From positions 806,001 to 870,000 of the forward strand of contig NZ_JBNAGG010000001.1 of assembly GCF_049801075.1 (NCBI RefSeq): 64,000 nucleotides of DNA, read 5' to 3'. Made by a program: the position numbers and the translations under genes. The notes beneath the pieces are model-generated. The model was not told the DNA's origin, did no database searches, and saw only the letters and a list, made by a program, of their open reading frames with translations. Shown here piece by piece: positions 16,469-24,706 of the stretch (positions are counted from its first letter, which is position 1; every line of letters begins with the position of its first letter). Source of the stretch: Maritalea sp049801075 (GTDB lineage Bacteria; Pseudomonadota; Alphaproteobacteria; Rhizobiales; Devosiaceae).

Positions 16469-17711
16469 TCGCCCCTTTTTCCCGGCGTTTGTAAGGTTTT
16501 TTGCCAAATTGCGCACCATGCCCCTTGCCCGGTCGTTTCGACCATACGCGGTCTTCCGACATCAGGGAAATCAAAATGCCTTCGCGCAAGCCCCGGTCTG
16601 CCACACGAACACGGTCGCATGGCCATTCGCGGCGGATTGCTTCAAATATGGCGCAGCCCGGAATCACAAGATCAGCTCGCTCGCGCCCGATGCATGCATT
16701 GGCAACGCGGCGGTCGTAATTCATGTTCAACAACACCCGCATGGTGTCGATGACGTGCTGTTCGCCCATCCAAAGGCCATCGACCTTCGAGCGGTCATAC
16801 CGCTCCAAGCCCAGATGCAGGCCTGCCAATGTTGTGACAGTGCCCGATGTCCCTACCAAATGCATTTTGCTTTCAGCGATGGCGCGTTTCAGCTTTTCGC
16901 GCCCTTTGAAGCGCTTCAAATGCATCCGCACATAGGCAATCATCTCTTCAAAGCTCTCAGGTGTCACATTGACCCCGTCAAACTTCTCCGCGATGGACAC
17001 AACACCAACGGGCAGCGATTGCCACGATCTGATGGATGCGGCCATTTTACCGCGCGCTTTCGGGCGACCACCGCGAAAATCGAGCCAAGCCAGCTCAGAC
17101 GATCCGCCGCCGATATCGAAAATGACAGCGCCACTGACACCGGGCTCAACCAAGTCAGCACAGCCAGTCACCGCCAATTGCGCCTCAGTTTTGCGGTCGA
17201 CAACTTCCAAATCAATGCCGGTTTCAGTGCGAATGCGATCCAAAAAGGAATCGGCATTACTGGCCGAACGGCAAGCCTCGGTCGCAATAAGTCGCAATTT
17301 AGCGATCTTATGATTGTTGATTTTGGTCTGGCACTGTTTCAGCGCATCGATCGTTCGATCCATCGCCGCAGGGGTCAGCGCGCCTGTCGTCGACAACCCC
17401 TCGCCCAAGCGCACAATTTTGGAAAAACCATCAACAACCTTGAATCCACTGTCCGTGGGCCGGGCCAGCAACAATCGACAATTGTTGGTGCCCAGATCCA
17501 ATGCGCCGTAGATATTTGGCTTTGTATTGCCGCGCGCACTTCTGTGGCGTTGGCCATTTCGTTTAGGGGTCCGCGCATGGCCAGGAGATCGCGCATGGCC
17601 ACCTCTGGCGTTTTGGTCCTGTGGACCAGTTGCCAAATGCCCCTCATCTGTGCCCTCTATAGGGGACTGTGATGGGCTTTTCTGGTTTGCGGACCGAATC
17701 TTATCGGTCAC
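16446..17711 (-). CDS. Ppx/GppA family phosphatase
   Basis: Exopolyphosphatase or pppGpp phosphohydrolase of the actin/Hsp70 ATPase fold. The first phosphate loop is ALDLGTNNCRLL (residue about 70) and the second is DIGGGSSELAWL; the protein ends after domain II. At 421 residues it is the short form lacking the C-terminal HD-like domain of E. coli Ppx. The first 65 residues are low-complexity (Gly, Arg, His, Ser) and probably disordered. The GTG at 17711 has GGAG eight bases upstream. It overlaps rlmE, a conserved pairing in Hyphomicrobiales. It may link polyphosphate or alarmone levels to ribosome assembly, which is inference. Confidence 0.9.
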   Translation of the reverse strand: MTDKIRSANQKSPSQSPIEGTDEGHLATGPQDQNARGGHARSPGHARTPKRNGQRHRSARGNTKPNIYGALDLGTNNCRLLLARPTDSGFKVVDGFSKIVRLGEGLSTTGALTPAAMDRTIDALKQCQTKINNHKIAKLRLIATEACRSASNADSFLDRIRTETGIDLEVVDRKTEAQLAVTGCADLVEPGVSGAVIFDIGGGSSELAWLDFRGGRPKARGKMAASIRSWQSLPVGVVSIAEKFDGVNVTPESFEEMIAYVRMHLKRFKGREKLKRAIAESKMHLVGTSGTVTTLAGLHLGLERYDRSKVDGLWMGEQHVIDTMRVLLNMNYDRRVANACIGRERADLVIPGCAIFEAIRREWPCDRVRVADRGLREGILISLMSEDRVWSKRPGKGHGAQFGKKPYKRREKGANDEQKAK

Positions 17712-17941
17712 TCTTATTGCTCCATCCGGTCCGGGTCGCTACGCATAAGCGGCGCCCCAATGACGATGTGTTACATGTTGAAAGCAAACCTAGAGCAAAG
17801 GGCATAAATGCGCAATGGCGAAAGATAATCGGAATTTGGGAAAAAACTTAACTTTTTGAAGAAGAATATATTCTAAATTCTTGATGTAACGATTATTTAT
17901 TGCAGGCGTCACGCATCGTCCAATAGTGTGTTGGTGATCAT

Positions 17942-20293
17942 ATGTTTAAAAGACTATTCGAAACCATAAAGTCAGAGAAGAATCTTTCTGCGACCATTCG
18001 GGCGCAGTTGGTGGATGGGCTGTTTCACCCCTTCGCCTCCCTGATTTCTGGTGCAGTAGCAGGCTTGTTTATCGCTGCCGTTCTTTCTGTAACGTCAGAT
18101 GATCAATTGGTCGAAAACATCGCTTATGCCGTTGTGTTGATCGCGATGGCGCGTATCGGCCTTGGCATTTACTATTTGCGCAGCGGACAGCCAGTTACAC
18201 CAAAGAATGTGAATCAGTGGGAATGGGCCTATGCCATCGGCGGCACAGCATTCTCCCTCTGCTTGGGCATGGTGACCTTCTTCGCTGTGTTGCGCATCGA
18301 TAATGGCGCAATCCATTTGATGCTGACCACAACAACCGCTGCATATGCCGCATCCATTGCGGGCCGCAATGCCAGCCGGCCATGGGTTGCTTTGGGTCAG
18401 CTTTATTCAGCTTCAGTGCCCATGGGTTTGGGCTTGGTTCTACATGACACCTTGTTCTACGAAGTTGTTGGTGCCGCACTCTTGATCTTCATGTTTGGCA
18501 TGACAGACATTACCTTGGCGGTGCGCAAAACCATTATTAGCGCGCTTGAAACTCGCGAGAAAAACAAAGAACTCGCCGACTCATTTGAGCAGCAAGCGAA
18601 TTTGTTCGACGGCGCGCTCAAGAACATGTCGCACGGGCTGTGCATGTTTGATCGTGACAATAAGCTATTGGTGTGGAACCCGATCCTTTGCGAAATTCTC
18701 GGCTGTCCGCCTGAACGATTACACAAGGGCGAAACCTTTGAAGATGTGCTCCAACTCATTCATCCCGCCGACCGGGATCATTTTGTTTTTGATGGAGACG
18801 TTGAGCGAGACCGCGCAAAAGCGAACTTTGAGCATACAATCCAGCTCGAAGATAAACGCTATGTAGACGTATCCTCACGCCAAACATCAACAGGCAACCG
18901 CGTTTTGGTGTTTGCTGATGTGACCGAGCAGAAAAAGGCTGAAGCCAAAATTCGGAACTTGGCTTTGGTGGATCAGCTTACTGGCCTGATGAACCGCACA
19001 TCATTGCAAGCTAATTTCCGCAGCTTGTTGGACGACAACACGTCAGGTCAAGAAATCGCTGTATATTTTATCGATCTGGACCACTTTAAAAATGTGAATG
19101 ACACGCTGGGCCACCCAGTGGGGGACGACTTGCTGAAGCAGGTTGCCAAACGCATTTGTGACGTGTGCATGGATGAATGCGATGTGGGCCGCATGGCGGG
19201 GGATGAATTCCTCGTGACGCAGAAATTATCGCCACATGCACGCACACCCGAAATTCTGTCGAGCCAAATCATTGAAGCACTTAAGCAGCCTTTCAATGTG
19301 GCGACGCACTATGTGCGCATTGGCGCTTCTATCGGCATCGCAATTTCGCCGAAAGATGGCACAGACGCCGCCTTGTTGCTGAAACGCGCGGACATGGCGC
19401 TTTATGCAGCCAAGAATATGGGGCGCAATCGCTATGAGTTTTTTGAGCCAAAGATGGATCAAAAAGCACAGCAAGTTCGGGCGATGGAACTCGACATAAA
19501 ATATGCCTTGGAAGAGAACCAGTTCCGCTTGGCCTTCCAGCCCATCATTGATGCCAATACGCTTGAAATTAGCGGCTTTGAGACACTTATCCGCTGGACA
19601 CATGAAAAGCGCGGTCGCGTTGTGCCTTCTGTTTTCATTCAAGTTGCCGAACAAACAGGCCAAGTGATTGAGATTGGTCGTTGGGTGTTGCGCGAGGCCA
19701 TTCGCACCGCATCGAAATGGCCAACCGACACGCCGATTGCAATCAATTTCAGCGCGGTGCAATTCCAAGATACGGACTTCCCGAAATATCTGAAATCTCA
19801 ATTGCGGCGTTTCAAAATTTCGCCGGAACGTATTGAACTTGAAATTACGGAAACCGCCTTCTTCCAAGACGAAATGGCGACACTCGATATTTTGCGGCAG
19901 TTCCAGTCTATCGGTGTGCGCATTTCACTCGACGATTTTGGCACTGGCTTCTCGTCCCTATCGCAATTGCGCACGTTCCCTTATCACAAGATCAAAATTG
20001 ATGGGTCGTTCATTCGCGATTTGGAAACCAATGCCAGTTCCAAGGCCGTGGCAACTGCTGTTGCGCATATCGGCCAAGCGCTCAATATTCGAGTGGTCGC
20101 AGAATGCGTGGAATCTCAAGAACAAATGGACTATTTGCGCGATTCCGGCGTGAGCGAAATCCAAGGCTTCCATATGTGTCGTCCGCTCAATAGCGAAGAC
20201 GCAACTAGCCTTTTGGAAATTGGCAAGGGCAAGTTTGATCCGGAGTACCTTGATCAAATAAAAAAGCGCAGCGATAAAACCGCTGCGCAATAA
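17942..20293 (+). CDS. Membrane-bound PAS-GGDEF-EAL cyclic-di-GMP protein
   Basis: 783 residues. The N-terminal 195 residues contain five or six membrane helices (about 33-50, 57-78, 97-117, 125-140, 152-185). A coiled linker, a PAS domain (about 218-330), GGDEF (about 340-500) and EAL (about 515-765) follow. The GGDEF signature reads AGDEF (419-423), with the metal-binding FIDLDHFKNVND kept, so cyclase activity is possible. No RxxD inhibitory site precedes it. In EAL the motif reads FETLIRW, which keeps the metal-binding Glu; ITET, DDFGTG (664-669) and VAECVES are kept, so phosphodiesterase activity is likely. It converges on the RpfF-like synthase gene 25 bases downstream, which suggests DSF-type signal input. 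Confidence 0.93.
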   Translation: MFKRLFETIKSEKNLSATIRAQLVDGLFHPFASLISGAVAGLFIAAVLSVTSDDQLVENIAYAVVLIAMARIGLGIYYLRSGQPVTPKNVNQWEWAYAIGGTAFSLCLGMVTFFAVLRIDNGAIHLMLTTTTAAYAASIAGRNASRPWVALGQLYSASVPMGLGLVLHDTLFYEVVGAALLIFMFGMTDITLAVRKTIISALETREKNKELADSFEQQANLFDGALKNMSHGLCMFDRDNKLLVWNPILCEILGCPPERLHKGETFEDVLQLIHPADRDHFVFDGDVERDRAKANFEHTIQLEDKRYVDVSSRQTSTGNRVLVFADVTEQKKAEAKIRNLALVDQLTGLMNRTSLQANFRSLLDDNTSGQEIAVYFIDLDHFKNVNDTLGHPVGDDLLKQVAKRICDVCMDECDVGRMAGDEFLVTQKLSPHARTPEILSSQIIEALKQPFNVATHYVRIGASIGIAISPKDGTDAALLLKRADMALYAAKNMGRNRYEFFEPKMDQKAQQVRAMELDIKYALEENQFRLAFQPIIDANTLEISGFETLIRWTHEKRGRVVPSVFIQVAEQTGQVIEIGRWVLREAIRTASKWPTDTPIAINFSAVQFQDTDFPKYLKSQLRRFKISPERIELEITETAFFQDEMATLDILRQFQSIGVRISLDDFGTGFSSLSQLRTFPYHKIKIDGSFIRDLETNASSKAVATAVAHIGQALNIRVVAECVESQEQMDYLRDSGVSEIQGFHMCRPLNSEDATSLLEIGKGKFDPEYLDQIKKRSDKTAAQ

Positions 20294-20310
20294 TGCGCCC
20301 CCGCACATAG

Positions 20311-20345
20311 ATCGCCCGCTATTCCGCGGCGGGCGATGTCTTTTT
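20311..20345 (+). terminator. Terminator between the GGDEF-EAL and RpfF-like genes
   Basis: Nine-base perfect stem (20311-20319 with 20329-20337) followed by GTC and five T. It overlaps the last codons of the convergent RpfF-like gene. A second hairpin (GCGCAGCG/CGCTGCGC, about 20266-20288) ends the GGDEF-EAL coding region. Confidence 0.65.
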
Positions 20346-21272
20346 GGTTTGCGCTGCCACCAAACGCTGCATCACTTTCAACTCGCGCGATGAAATGCGC
20401 ATCCCCGCATCAGCCCAAAGTGACACAACATCATCCAATTCTTCGAATGGGATAGGGTTGGCACGTTTCACGGCCTTACGATAAGTGCACAAGGCAGCAT
20501 GTTTCTGCTCATTCTTGGCAATAAAGCGCTGAACCGTTTTCAGCCCTTCGCCCTTCTCAGCCAGGATGTGGACCACACCCATTTCATAGAGCTCTTCGGC
20601 TGTTAGTGTGCGCCCCGTGCGCACAAGCTGCTCGGCTTTGGCAAAGCCAAGTGAGCGCCCTAAGAAGGTCAATGCGCCCATGCCTGGGAACAGGCCGAAC
20701 ATTTGCTCAGGGAAACCAAATTTTGCGCCCTTCTCCGCACAGATATAGTCGAAGGACAGGAGTGATTCAAAACCGCCGCCCAGGGCGTCGCCCTGCACCA
20801 ACCCGATGGTGAGCACTTCACTATCAATGCTGCGCCAGTTCTTGTGCAAAATTTCGACGCATGAGCGACCATAGCTATAAAGCCGCTCCCTATCTTTGGA
20901 ATTGATGCAATTTGAAAAATAGTCCAAATCGCCGCCGAGGCAGAAGAAATCGGGATGGCGCGAACCCAGCACAACAAATTTGAAATGCTCCCCCATCTCC
21001 TCCTTCAAGGCGCGAATGTTGCGGTGCCAGCCGTGAAAATCCTCCAGCAGATTAGGATTGTATGCAGCGCGCCCCTCAAAGTTCATGAAGCTCCACAAAG
21101 TGCCGTGGGAAATGTCGAAAGCATTTTCCAGCTGACCGAGTTCTGGCCAGAATTTGTTGGACAGATTTGTGGATGCTGCTTGGCGCGGCGCCAGCACCGT
21201 ATTTTCGTTTTTAGGATTTTGATTGCCAGCAAAGTCGGGGCTTTGCAGGCTTAAAGCTGCATTATCTGACAT
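20319..21272 (-). CDS. rpfF: RpfF-like crotonase, predicted DSF (diffusible signal factor) synthase
   Basis: 317-residue member of the enoyl-CoA hydratase/isomerase superfamily. It resembles RpfF, the enzyme that makes cis-2-unsaturated fatty acid signals from acyl-ACP by dehydration and thioester cleavage. Support: the block GDALGGGFES (Glu169) and FGFPEQMFGLFPGMGA (Glu189) hold two glutamates exactly 20 residues apart, as Glu141/Glu161 of Xanthomonas RpfF are. An N-terminal extension of about 50 residues precedes the fold, and the C-terminal helices are of RpfF length. It converges on a PAS-GGDEF-EAL gene, the receptor type paired with RpfF in Burkholderia. A consensus CtrA-like box lies 39-54 bases upstream of the start. 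An ordinary acyl-CoA hydratase is the alternative but fits the glutamate block less well. Confidence 0.8.
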   Translation of the reverse strand: MSDNAALSLQSPDFAGNQNPKNENTVLAPRQAASTNLSNKFWPELGQLENAFDISHGTLWSFMNFEGRAAYNPNLLEDFHGWHRNIRALKEEMGEHFKFVVLGSRHPDFFCLGGDLDYFSNCINSKDRERLYSYGRSCVEILHKNWRSIDSEVLTIGLVQGDALGGGFESLLSFDYICAEKGAKFGFPEQMFGLFPGMGALTFLGRSLGFAKAEQLVRTGRTLTAEELYEMGVVHILAEKGEGLKTVQRFIAKNEQKHAALCTYRKAVKRANPIPFEELDDVVSLWADAGMRISSRELKVMQRLVAAQTKKTSPAAE

Positions 21273-21310
21273 GATACTAAATACTAAAACATTTTTAAAA
21301 TAGGGGCCCA

Positions 21311-21326
21311 GTTAACAACATATTAA
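21311..21326 (-). promoter_or_regulatory. CtrA-type box upstream of the RpfF-like gene
   Basis: On the minus strand it reads TTAATATGTTGTTAAC, a perfect TTAA-N7-TTAAC, 39-54 bases before the start codon of the RpfF-like gene. The surrounding 250 bases (21273-21526) are very AT-rich and otherwise hold only the promoters of this gene and the GST gene. Confidence 0.5.
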
Positions 21327-21526
21327 TGAAATTTTCAATCAAATTTATTCGTTTGGCAATATGCAACAATTAACCATAAAACTAACAAAATTGTGACATA
21401 ACAATGCGTTAAACAGATCCATTAATGAAAATAAGTACTTTTACCCACAGCTTTTATGCAAAAATCAGCATGTGAGCATCCGTTTTACGGGTTGCTGATG
21501 CAATTTGCCTTTGGCATATATCCTTT

Positions 21527-22171
21527 ATGACCCGACCTATTCTTTATAGTTTTCGCCGTTGCCCCTATGCCATGCGTGGCCGCCTTGGCCTGCAGGCGGC
21601 GCAAATTGAAGTTGAGTTGCGCGAAATTCTGCTGCGCGATAAGCCAGAACTGTTTTTGCAGACCTCCCCAAAAGGCACCGTACCTGTTTTGGATTTAGGT
21701 GATGAAGTGCTTGAGGAAAGCCATGACATATTGAAATGGGCATTGGCACAAAGCGATCCTGAAGATTTGCACCATGGCGGCGAAGATATGGCCGCGATGC
21801 ACGCGCTAATTGAACAATCCGATCAAGAGTTTAAGCCCCTGCTCGATCGATATAAATATCCCAGCCGATATGAGTTGGAGGGCGGCACTGCGGCGCGGGA
21901 CAACGCCCTGCCTTTTCTAGATATGCTGGAGGATCGACTTAAAGACGGTGGCTATTTGTTTCACGGCCGTATCAGCGCAGCTGACATCGGCATTTGGCCC
22001 TTTATCCGCCAATTTGCCCACGTGGATCGTGATTGGTTTTGGGCGCAAGACCGCCCGCATTTGATTGCATGGCTAGATGAATTTCTCGCAAGTGAGCGAT
22101 TTAAGGCAATTATGCCGAAATTCACCCCATGGCAAAATGGCGACGACCCGGTACTATTTCCTACGAAATAG
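21527..22171 (+). CDS. Glutathione S-transferase family protein
   Basis: 214 residues. The N-terminal thioredoxin-like domain opens with LYSFRRCPYAMRGRLGL, so the active site is a glutaredoxin-like CPYA (Cys12). GTVPVLDLG gives the cis-Pro glutathione-binding loop, and EESHDIL follows. The C-terminal all-helical domain runs to the end. A Cys-type active site suggests thiol exchange or deglutathionylation rather than classic conjugation. It starts the plus-strand series GST, nadC, cysQ, with a gap of about 80 bases to nadC. No functional tie to NAD synthesis is obvious. Confidence 0.88.
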   Translation: MTRPILYSFRRCPYAMRGRLGLQAAQIEVELREILLRDKPELFLQTSPKGTVPVLDLGDEVLEESHDILKWALAQSDPEDLHHGGEDMAAMHALIEQSDQEFKPLLDRYKYPSRYELEGGTAARDNALPFLDMLEDRLKDGGYLFHGRISAADIGIWPFIRQFAHVDRDWFWAQDRPHLIAWLDEFLASERFKAIMPKFTPWQNGDDPVLFPTK

Positions 22172-22253
22172 CCTCTAATGAGCACCTGTTTGCTTGATTA
22201 TGGCGAGGGGCATCGCTAAAGCTAACTGCCATAAAGCAAAAAGGAATGTCGAA

Positions 22254-23126
22254 TTGGCGTTTAACAATATGATGCCCGCCCAATTGGCGCAGCCGATCAT
22301 TCGGCGCGCAGTTGAAAATGCTTTGCTGGAAGATCTTGGCCAAGCTGGTGATTTGACCACGCAAGCCACCCTCTCCCCGGACGCCACGGCGGTTGCCGTG
22401 ATGAACGTTCGCGAGAAAGGCGTCATCAGCGGCATCGATCTCGCCCGCGCAGCCTTTGCCCAGATTGGCGATGGACTTAAATTTGAAGCACATGTTGCGG
22501 ATGGCGACTTGGTGACCCCAGGACAAGACATTGCGACCATCAGTGGCAATGCGCGGTTGATCATGTCTGCCGAACGCATCGCATTGAACTTTATGTGCCA
22601 TATGAGCGGCATCGCAACATTCACCAAACGCTATGTGGATGAAATTGAAGGCACCGGCGCGAAAATTTGCTGCACGCGTAAAACCACGCCTGGTATGCGC
22701 GCATTTGAGAAATATGCGGTGAAGTGTGGTGGTGGCTCAAACCATCGTTATGGGTTGGATGATGCCATTTTGATTAAAGACAATCACATTGCTGTCGCAG
22801 GCGGCGTGAAACAGGCTGTGGCCGCGGCAAAGGCATTTGCAGGACATTTGGTGGCCATCGAAGTGGAAGTGGACACGCTTGAGCAGTTTGGCGAAGCGCT
22901 AGACGCTGGCGCAACGGCTGTGTTGCTTGACAATATGAAGCCGAAATTGTTGCGCGAGGCCGTGCATGCAGCGAAAGGCGCGGCACGGTTGGAAGCATCT
23001 GGCGGCATCAATTTAGATAGCGTGCGCAAAGTGGCCGAGACAGGCGTTGAATTTATCTCCACAAGTCAGATTACGATGGCAGCCGTGCCATTGGATATTG
23101 GGCTCGACATCAAGATCGACATTTAG
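22254..23126 (+). CDS. nadC: Nicotinate-nucleotide pyrophosphorylase (quinolinate phosphoribosyltransferase)
   Basis: Converts quinolinate and PRPP to nicotinate mononucleotide, CO2 and PPi in de novo NAD synthesis. The family blocks are present: EDLGQAGDLTTQA near the start, TRKTTPGMRAFEKYAVKCGG in the centre, the HRYGLDD and IKDNH loop, EVEVDTLEQ and LDNM, and the EASGGIN loop. The start is ambiguous. A TTG at 22254 has AAAAAGGAA eight bases upstream. The ATG pair at 22269 has no such site, and the frame is open from 22194. The TTG is preferred here. nadE, a later step, is at 43-44.7 kb. Confidence 0.96.
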   Translation: MAFNNMMPAQLAQPIIRRAVENALLEDLGQAGDLTTQATLSPDATAVAVMNVREKGVISGIDLARAAFAQIGDGLKFEAHVADGDLVTPGQDIATISGNARLIMSAERIALNFMCHMSGIATFTKRYVDEIEGTGAKICCTRKTTPGMRAFEKYAVKCGGGSNHRYGLDDAILIKDNHIAVAGGVKQAVAAAKAFAGHLVAIEVEVDTLEQFGEALDAGATAVLLDNMKPKLLREAVHAAKGAARLEASGGINLDSVRKVAETGVEFISTSQITMAAVPLDIGLDIKIDI

Positions 23127-23138
23127 GACCACCATTCC

Positions 23139-23960
23139 ATGCCGACATTCTCTCCCTTGGCGACACGCATGCTGGATGCAGCACTTGCGGCAAGCAAGGT
23201 TATTCTTGAGCACTATCAGCAACATATCGAGGTTGAGCGCAAGGATGACGGGTCTCCGGTAACAGCCGCTGACGCGGCGGGTGAAGCAATTATCATTGAA
23301 ATGCTGCGCGACTTGGACATTCCGATCCTCGGCGAAGAAAGCGTGGCAGACGGCAAAATCCCGCAATTGGGCAGTCGTTTCTTTGTGGTTGATCCACTTG
23401 ATGGCACCAAGGAATATATCAAGCGAAACGGCGAATTCACGGTGAATATTGCGTTGGTGGAAGATGGCGTCCCAACACATGGTGTGATCATCGCCCCTGC
23501 TCTCAACTCAGCTTATATCGGCACGCCAGATGGCTCTTATCGGGCCGCAATTGAGAATTGTGTGCCGCAAGCGTGGGAGCGCATTTCGACCAACCCTAAG
23601 ATGGAGTGCAAGATTGTGGCCAGCCGGTCACATGCCCATGGCGCGATCAAGCATTTTCTGGATGAAGCCGGACCATGTGAAGATGTTTCGGTTGGGTCGT
23701 CCCTAAAGTTTTGTTTGGTGGCCGAAGGTGCGGCGCTGCACTATCCTCGCTTCACCCCCACCTGCGAATGGGACATTGCGGCGGGCCACGCCATTTTGAG
23801 CCATGCGGGTGGCGCACTCATTGAAGCGACCGGACAGCCCATGCGGTACGGCAAAAATGATACGGATTTTCTCAATCCATATTTTGCGGCAGCGGCATCT
23901 CCGGCATGTGCCATCAAATGTGCCGAAATAATGATGCGGGCGCTTGAAAAGGCGCGGTAA
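23139..23960 (+). CDS. cysQ: 3'(2'),5'-bisphosphate nucleotidase
   Basis: Hydrolyses 3'-phosphoadenosine 5'-phosphate to AMP, clearing the by-product of sulfate activation. It belongs to the inositol monophosphatase superfamily, and the lithium-sensitive phosphatase motifs are present: GEES (metal ligand), VDPLDGTKEYIKRNGEFTVNIAL and, near the C-terminus, CEWDIAAGHAIL. The 273 residues match CysQ. It starts 12 bases after nadC, so the pair is probably co-transcribed, with AGGA upstream as ribosome binding site. An inositol-phosphatase role is the alternative, but the GTKEYI signature favours CysQ. Confidence 0.93.
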   Translation: MPTFSPLATRMLDAALAASKVILEHYQQHIEVERKDDGSPVTAADAAGEAIIIEMLRDLDIPILGEESVADGKIPQLGSRFFVVDPLDGTKEYIKRNGEFTVNIALVEDGVPTHGVIIAPALNSAYIGTPDGSYRAAIENCVPQAWERISTNPKMECKIVASRSHAHGAIKHFLDEAGPCEDVSVGSSLKFCLVAEGAALHYPRFTPTCEWDIAAGHAILSHAGGALIEATGQPMRYGKNDTDFLNPYFAAAASPACAIKCAEIMMRALEKAR

Positions 23961-24097
23961 CACACTATTTAGGTTACACAATAATCCAATCGCAACGTTT
24001 TACCGTTATGCAAGTTGACGGTTGATCATTATTTTTACCTTTTGTTGCCCTTTTACAAAAAAGTGAAACAGCTTCCCTTGCCATTATGATTTTCCGT

Positions 24098-24134
24098 CAT
24101 ATATAGGAGTGATATATATCGGTTCTATATGAGG
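24098..24134 (+). promoter_or_regulatory. Candidate PadR operator/promoter
   Basis: Three overlapping symmetric AT-rich elements lie just before padR: TCATATATAGG (24098-24108), the palindrome GATATATATC (24111-24120) and the inverted CCTATATATGA-like GGTTCTATATGAGG (24121-24134). The outer elements form an imperfect inverted repeat. PadR proteins usually repress their own operon from such sites, so autoregulation of the efflux operon is inferred. Confidence 0.4.
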
Positions 24135-24146
24135 CGCAGATCTATA

Positions 24147-24695
24147 ATGAATGTAAAAACCATTTGCCTTGCCATTCTTACGCAAGGCGAAACCACCGGA
24201 TACGACATTCGCAAACGCTCTACTGAGGGCGATTATGCCTATTTCATGGAAGCTAGCTTTGGCTCCATCTACCCTGCTTTGTCTAAGCTAGAGGAAGAAG
24301 GGTACGTCACCAGCCGCACGGTGGCGCAAGAGGGCAAACCCTCCAAACGCGTCTATAAAATCACAGAAACTGGTCGCACGTTCTTCATCAACTCGCTTTA
24401 TGACGAGTTGAATGATGATGTGTTCCGTTCTGAATTCTTGCTGTTTTTGCGGTTCGTGGAGGACCTGCCCCGCTCACTGGTGGAAAAACGCGTAAATGAG
24501 CGCATTGCCAAATGCGACGACGCGATTGAGAACGTCAAGAAACTGGAAAAAGAGTTCACCAAGCCCTCTGAACGCTGGGTTTTGAATTTCGGGCAGCACT
24601 GTATGCGCAGTGCCCGCCAATATCTAATTGAAAATAAACATGAAATATTAGCGCTGGCACAGCAAGAAGATGTACCTGCCCGCGCAGCCGAATAG
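24147..24695 (+). CDS. PadR family transcriptional regulator
   Basis: 182 residues from the ATG at 24147 (MNVKTICLAIL), the usual family start; six more residues are possible from 24129. The N-terminal winged helix (residues 1-80) includes GETTGYDIRKR and SFGSIYPALSKLEEEGYVTSR, the recognition-helix pattern of PadR. The C-terminal half is helical and charged, as in the two-domain Vir/PadR subgroup, and should mediate dimerisation. It stands 11 bases before a membrane-fusion/RND operon, which it very likely represses. The inducer is unknown. AT-rich symmetric sequence directly upstream may be the operator. Confidence 0.93.
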   Translation: MNVKTICLAILTQGETTGYDIRKRSTEGDYAYFMEASFGSIYPALSKLEEEGYVTSRTVAQEGKPSKRVYKITETGRTFFINSLYDELNDDVFRSEFLLFLRFVEDLPRSLVEKRVNERIAKCDDAIENVKKLEKEFTKPSERWVLNFGQHCMRSARQYLIENKHEILALAQQEDVPARAAE

Positions 24696-24706
24696 GGACG
24701 AAATTT

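Noticed and set aside
16314..17672. Plus-strand open frame of 452 codons antisense to rlmE and the Ppx/GppA gene
   Set aside because: The minus-strand genes carry full family motifs; the plus frame has no family text, odd Cys/His/Arg composition, and is a shadow of codon bias.
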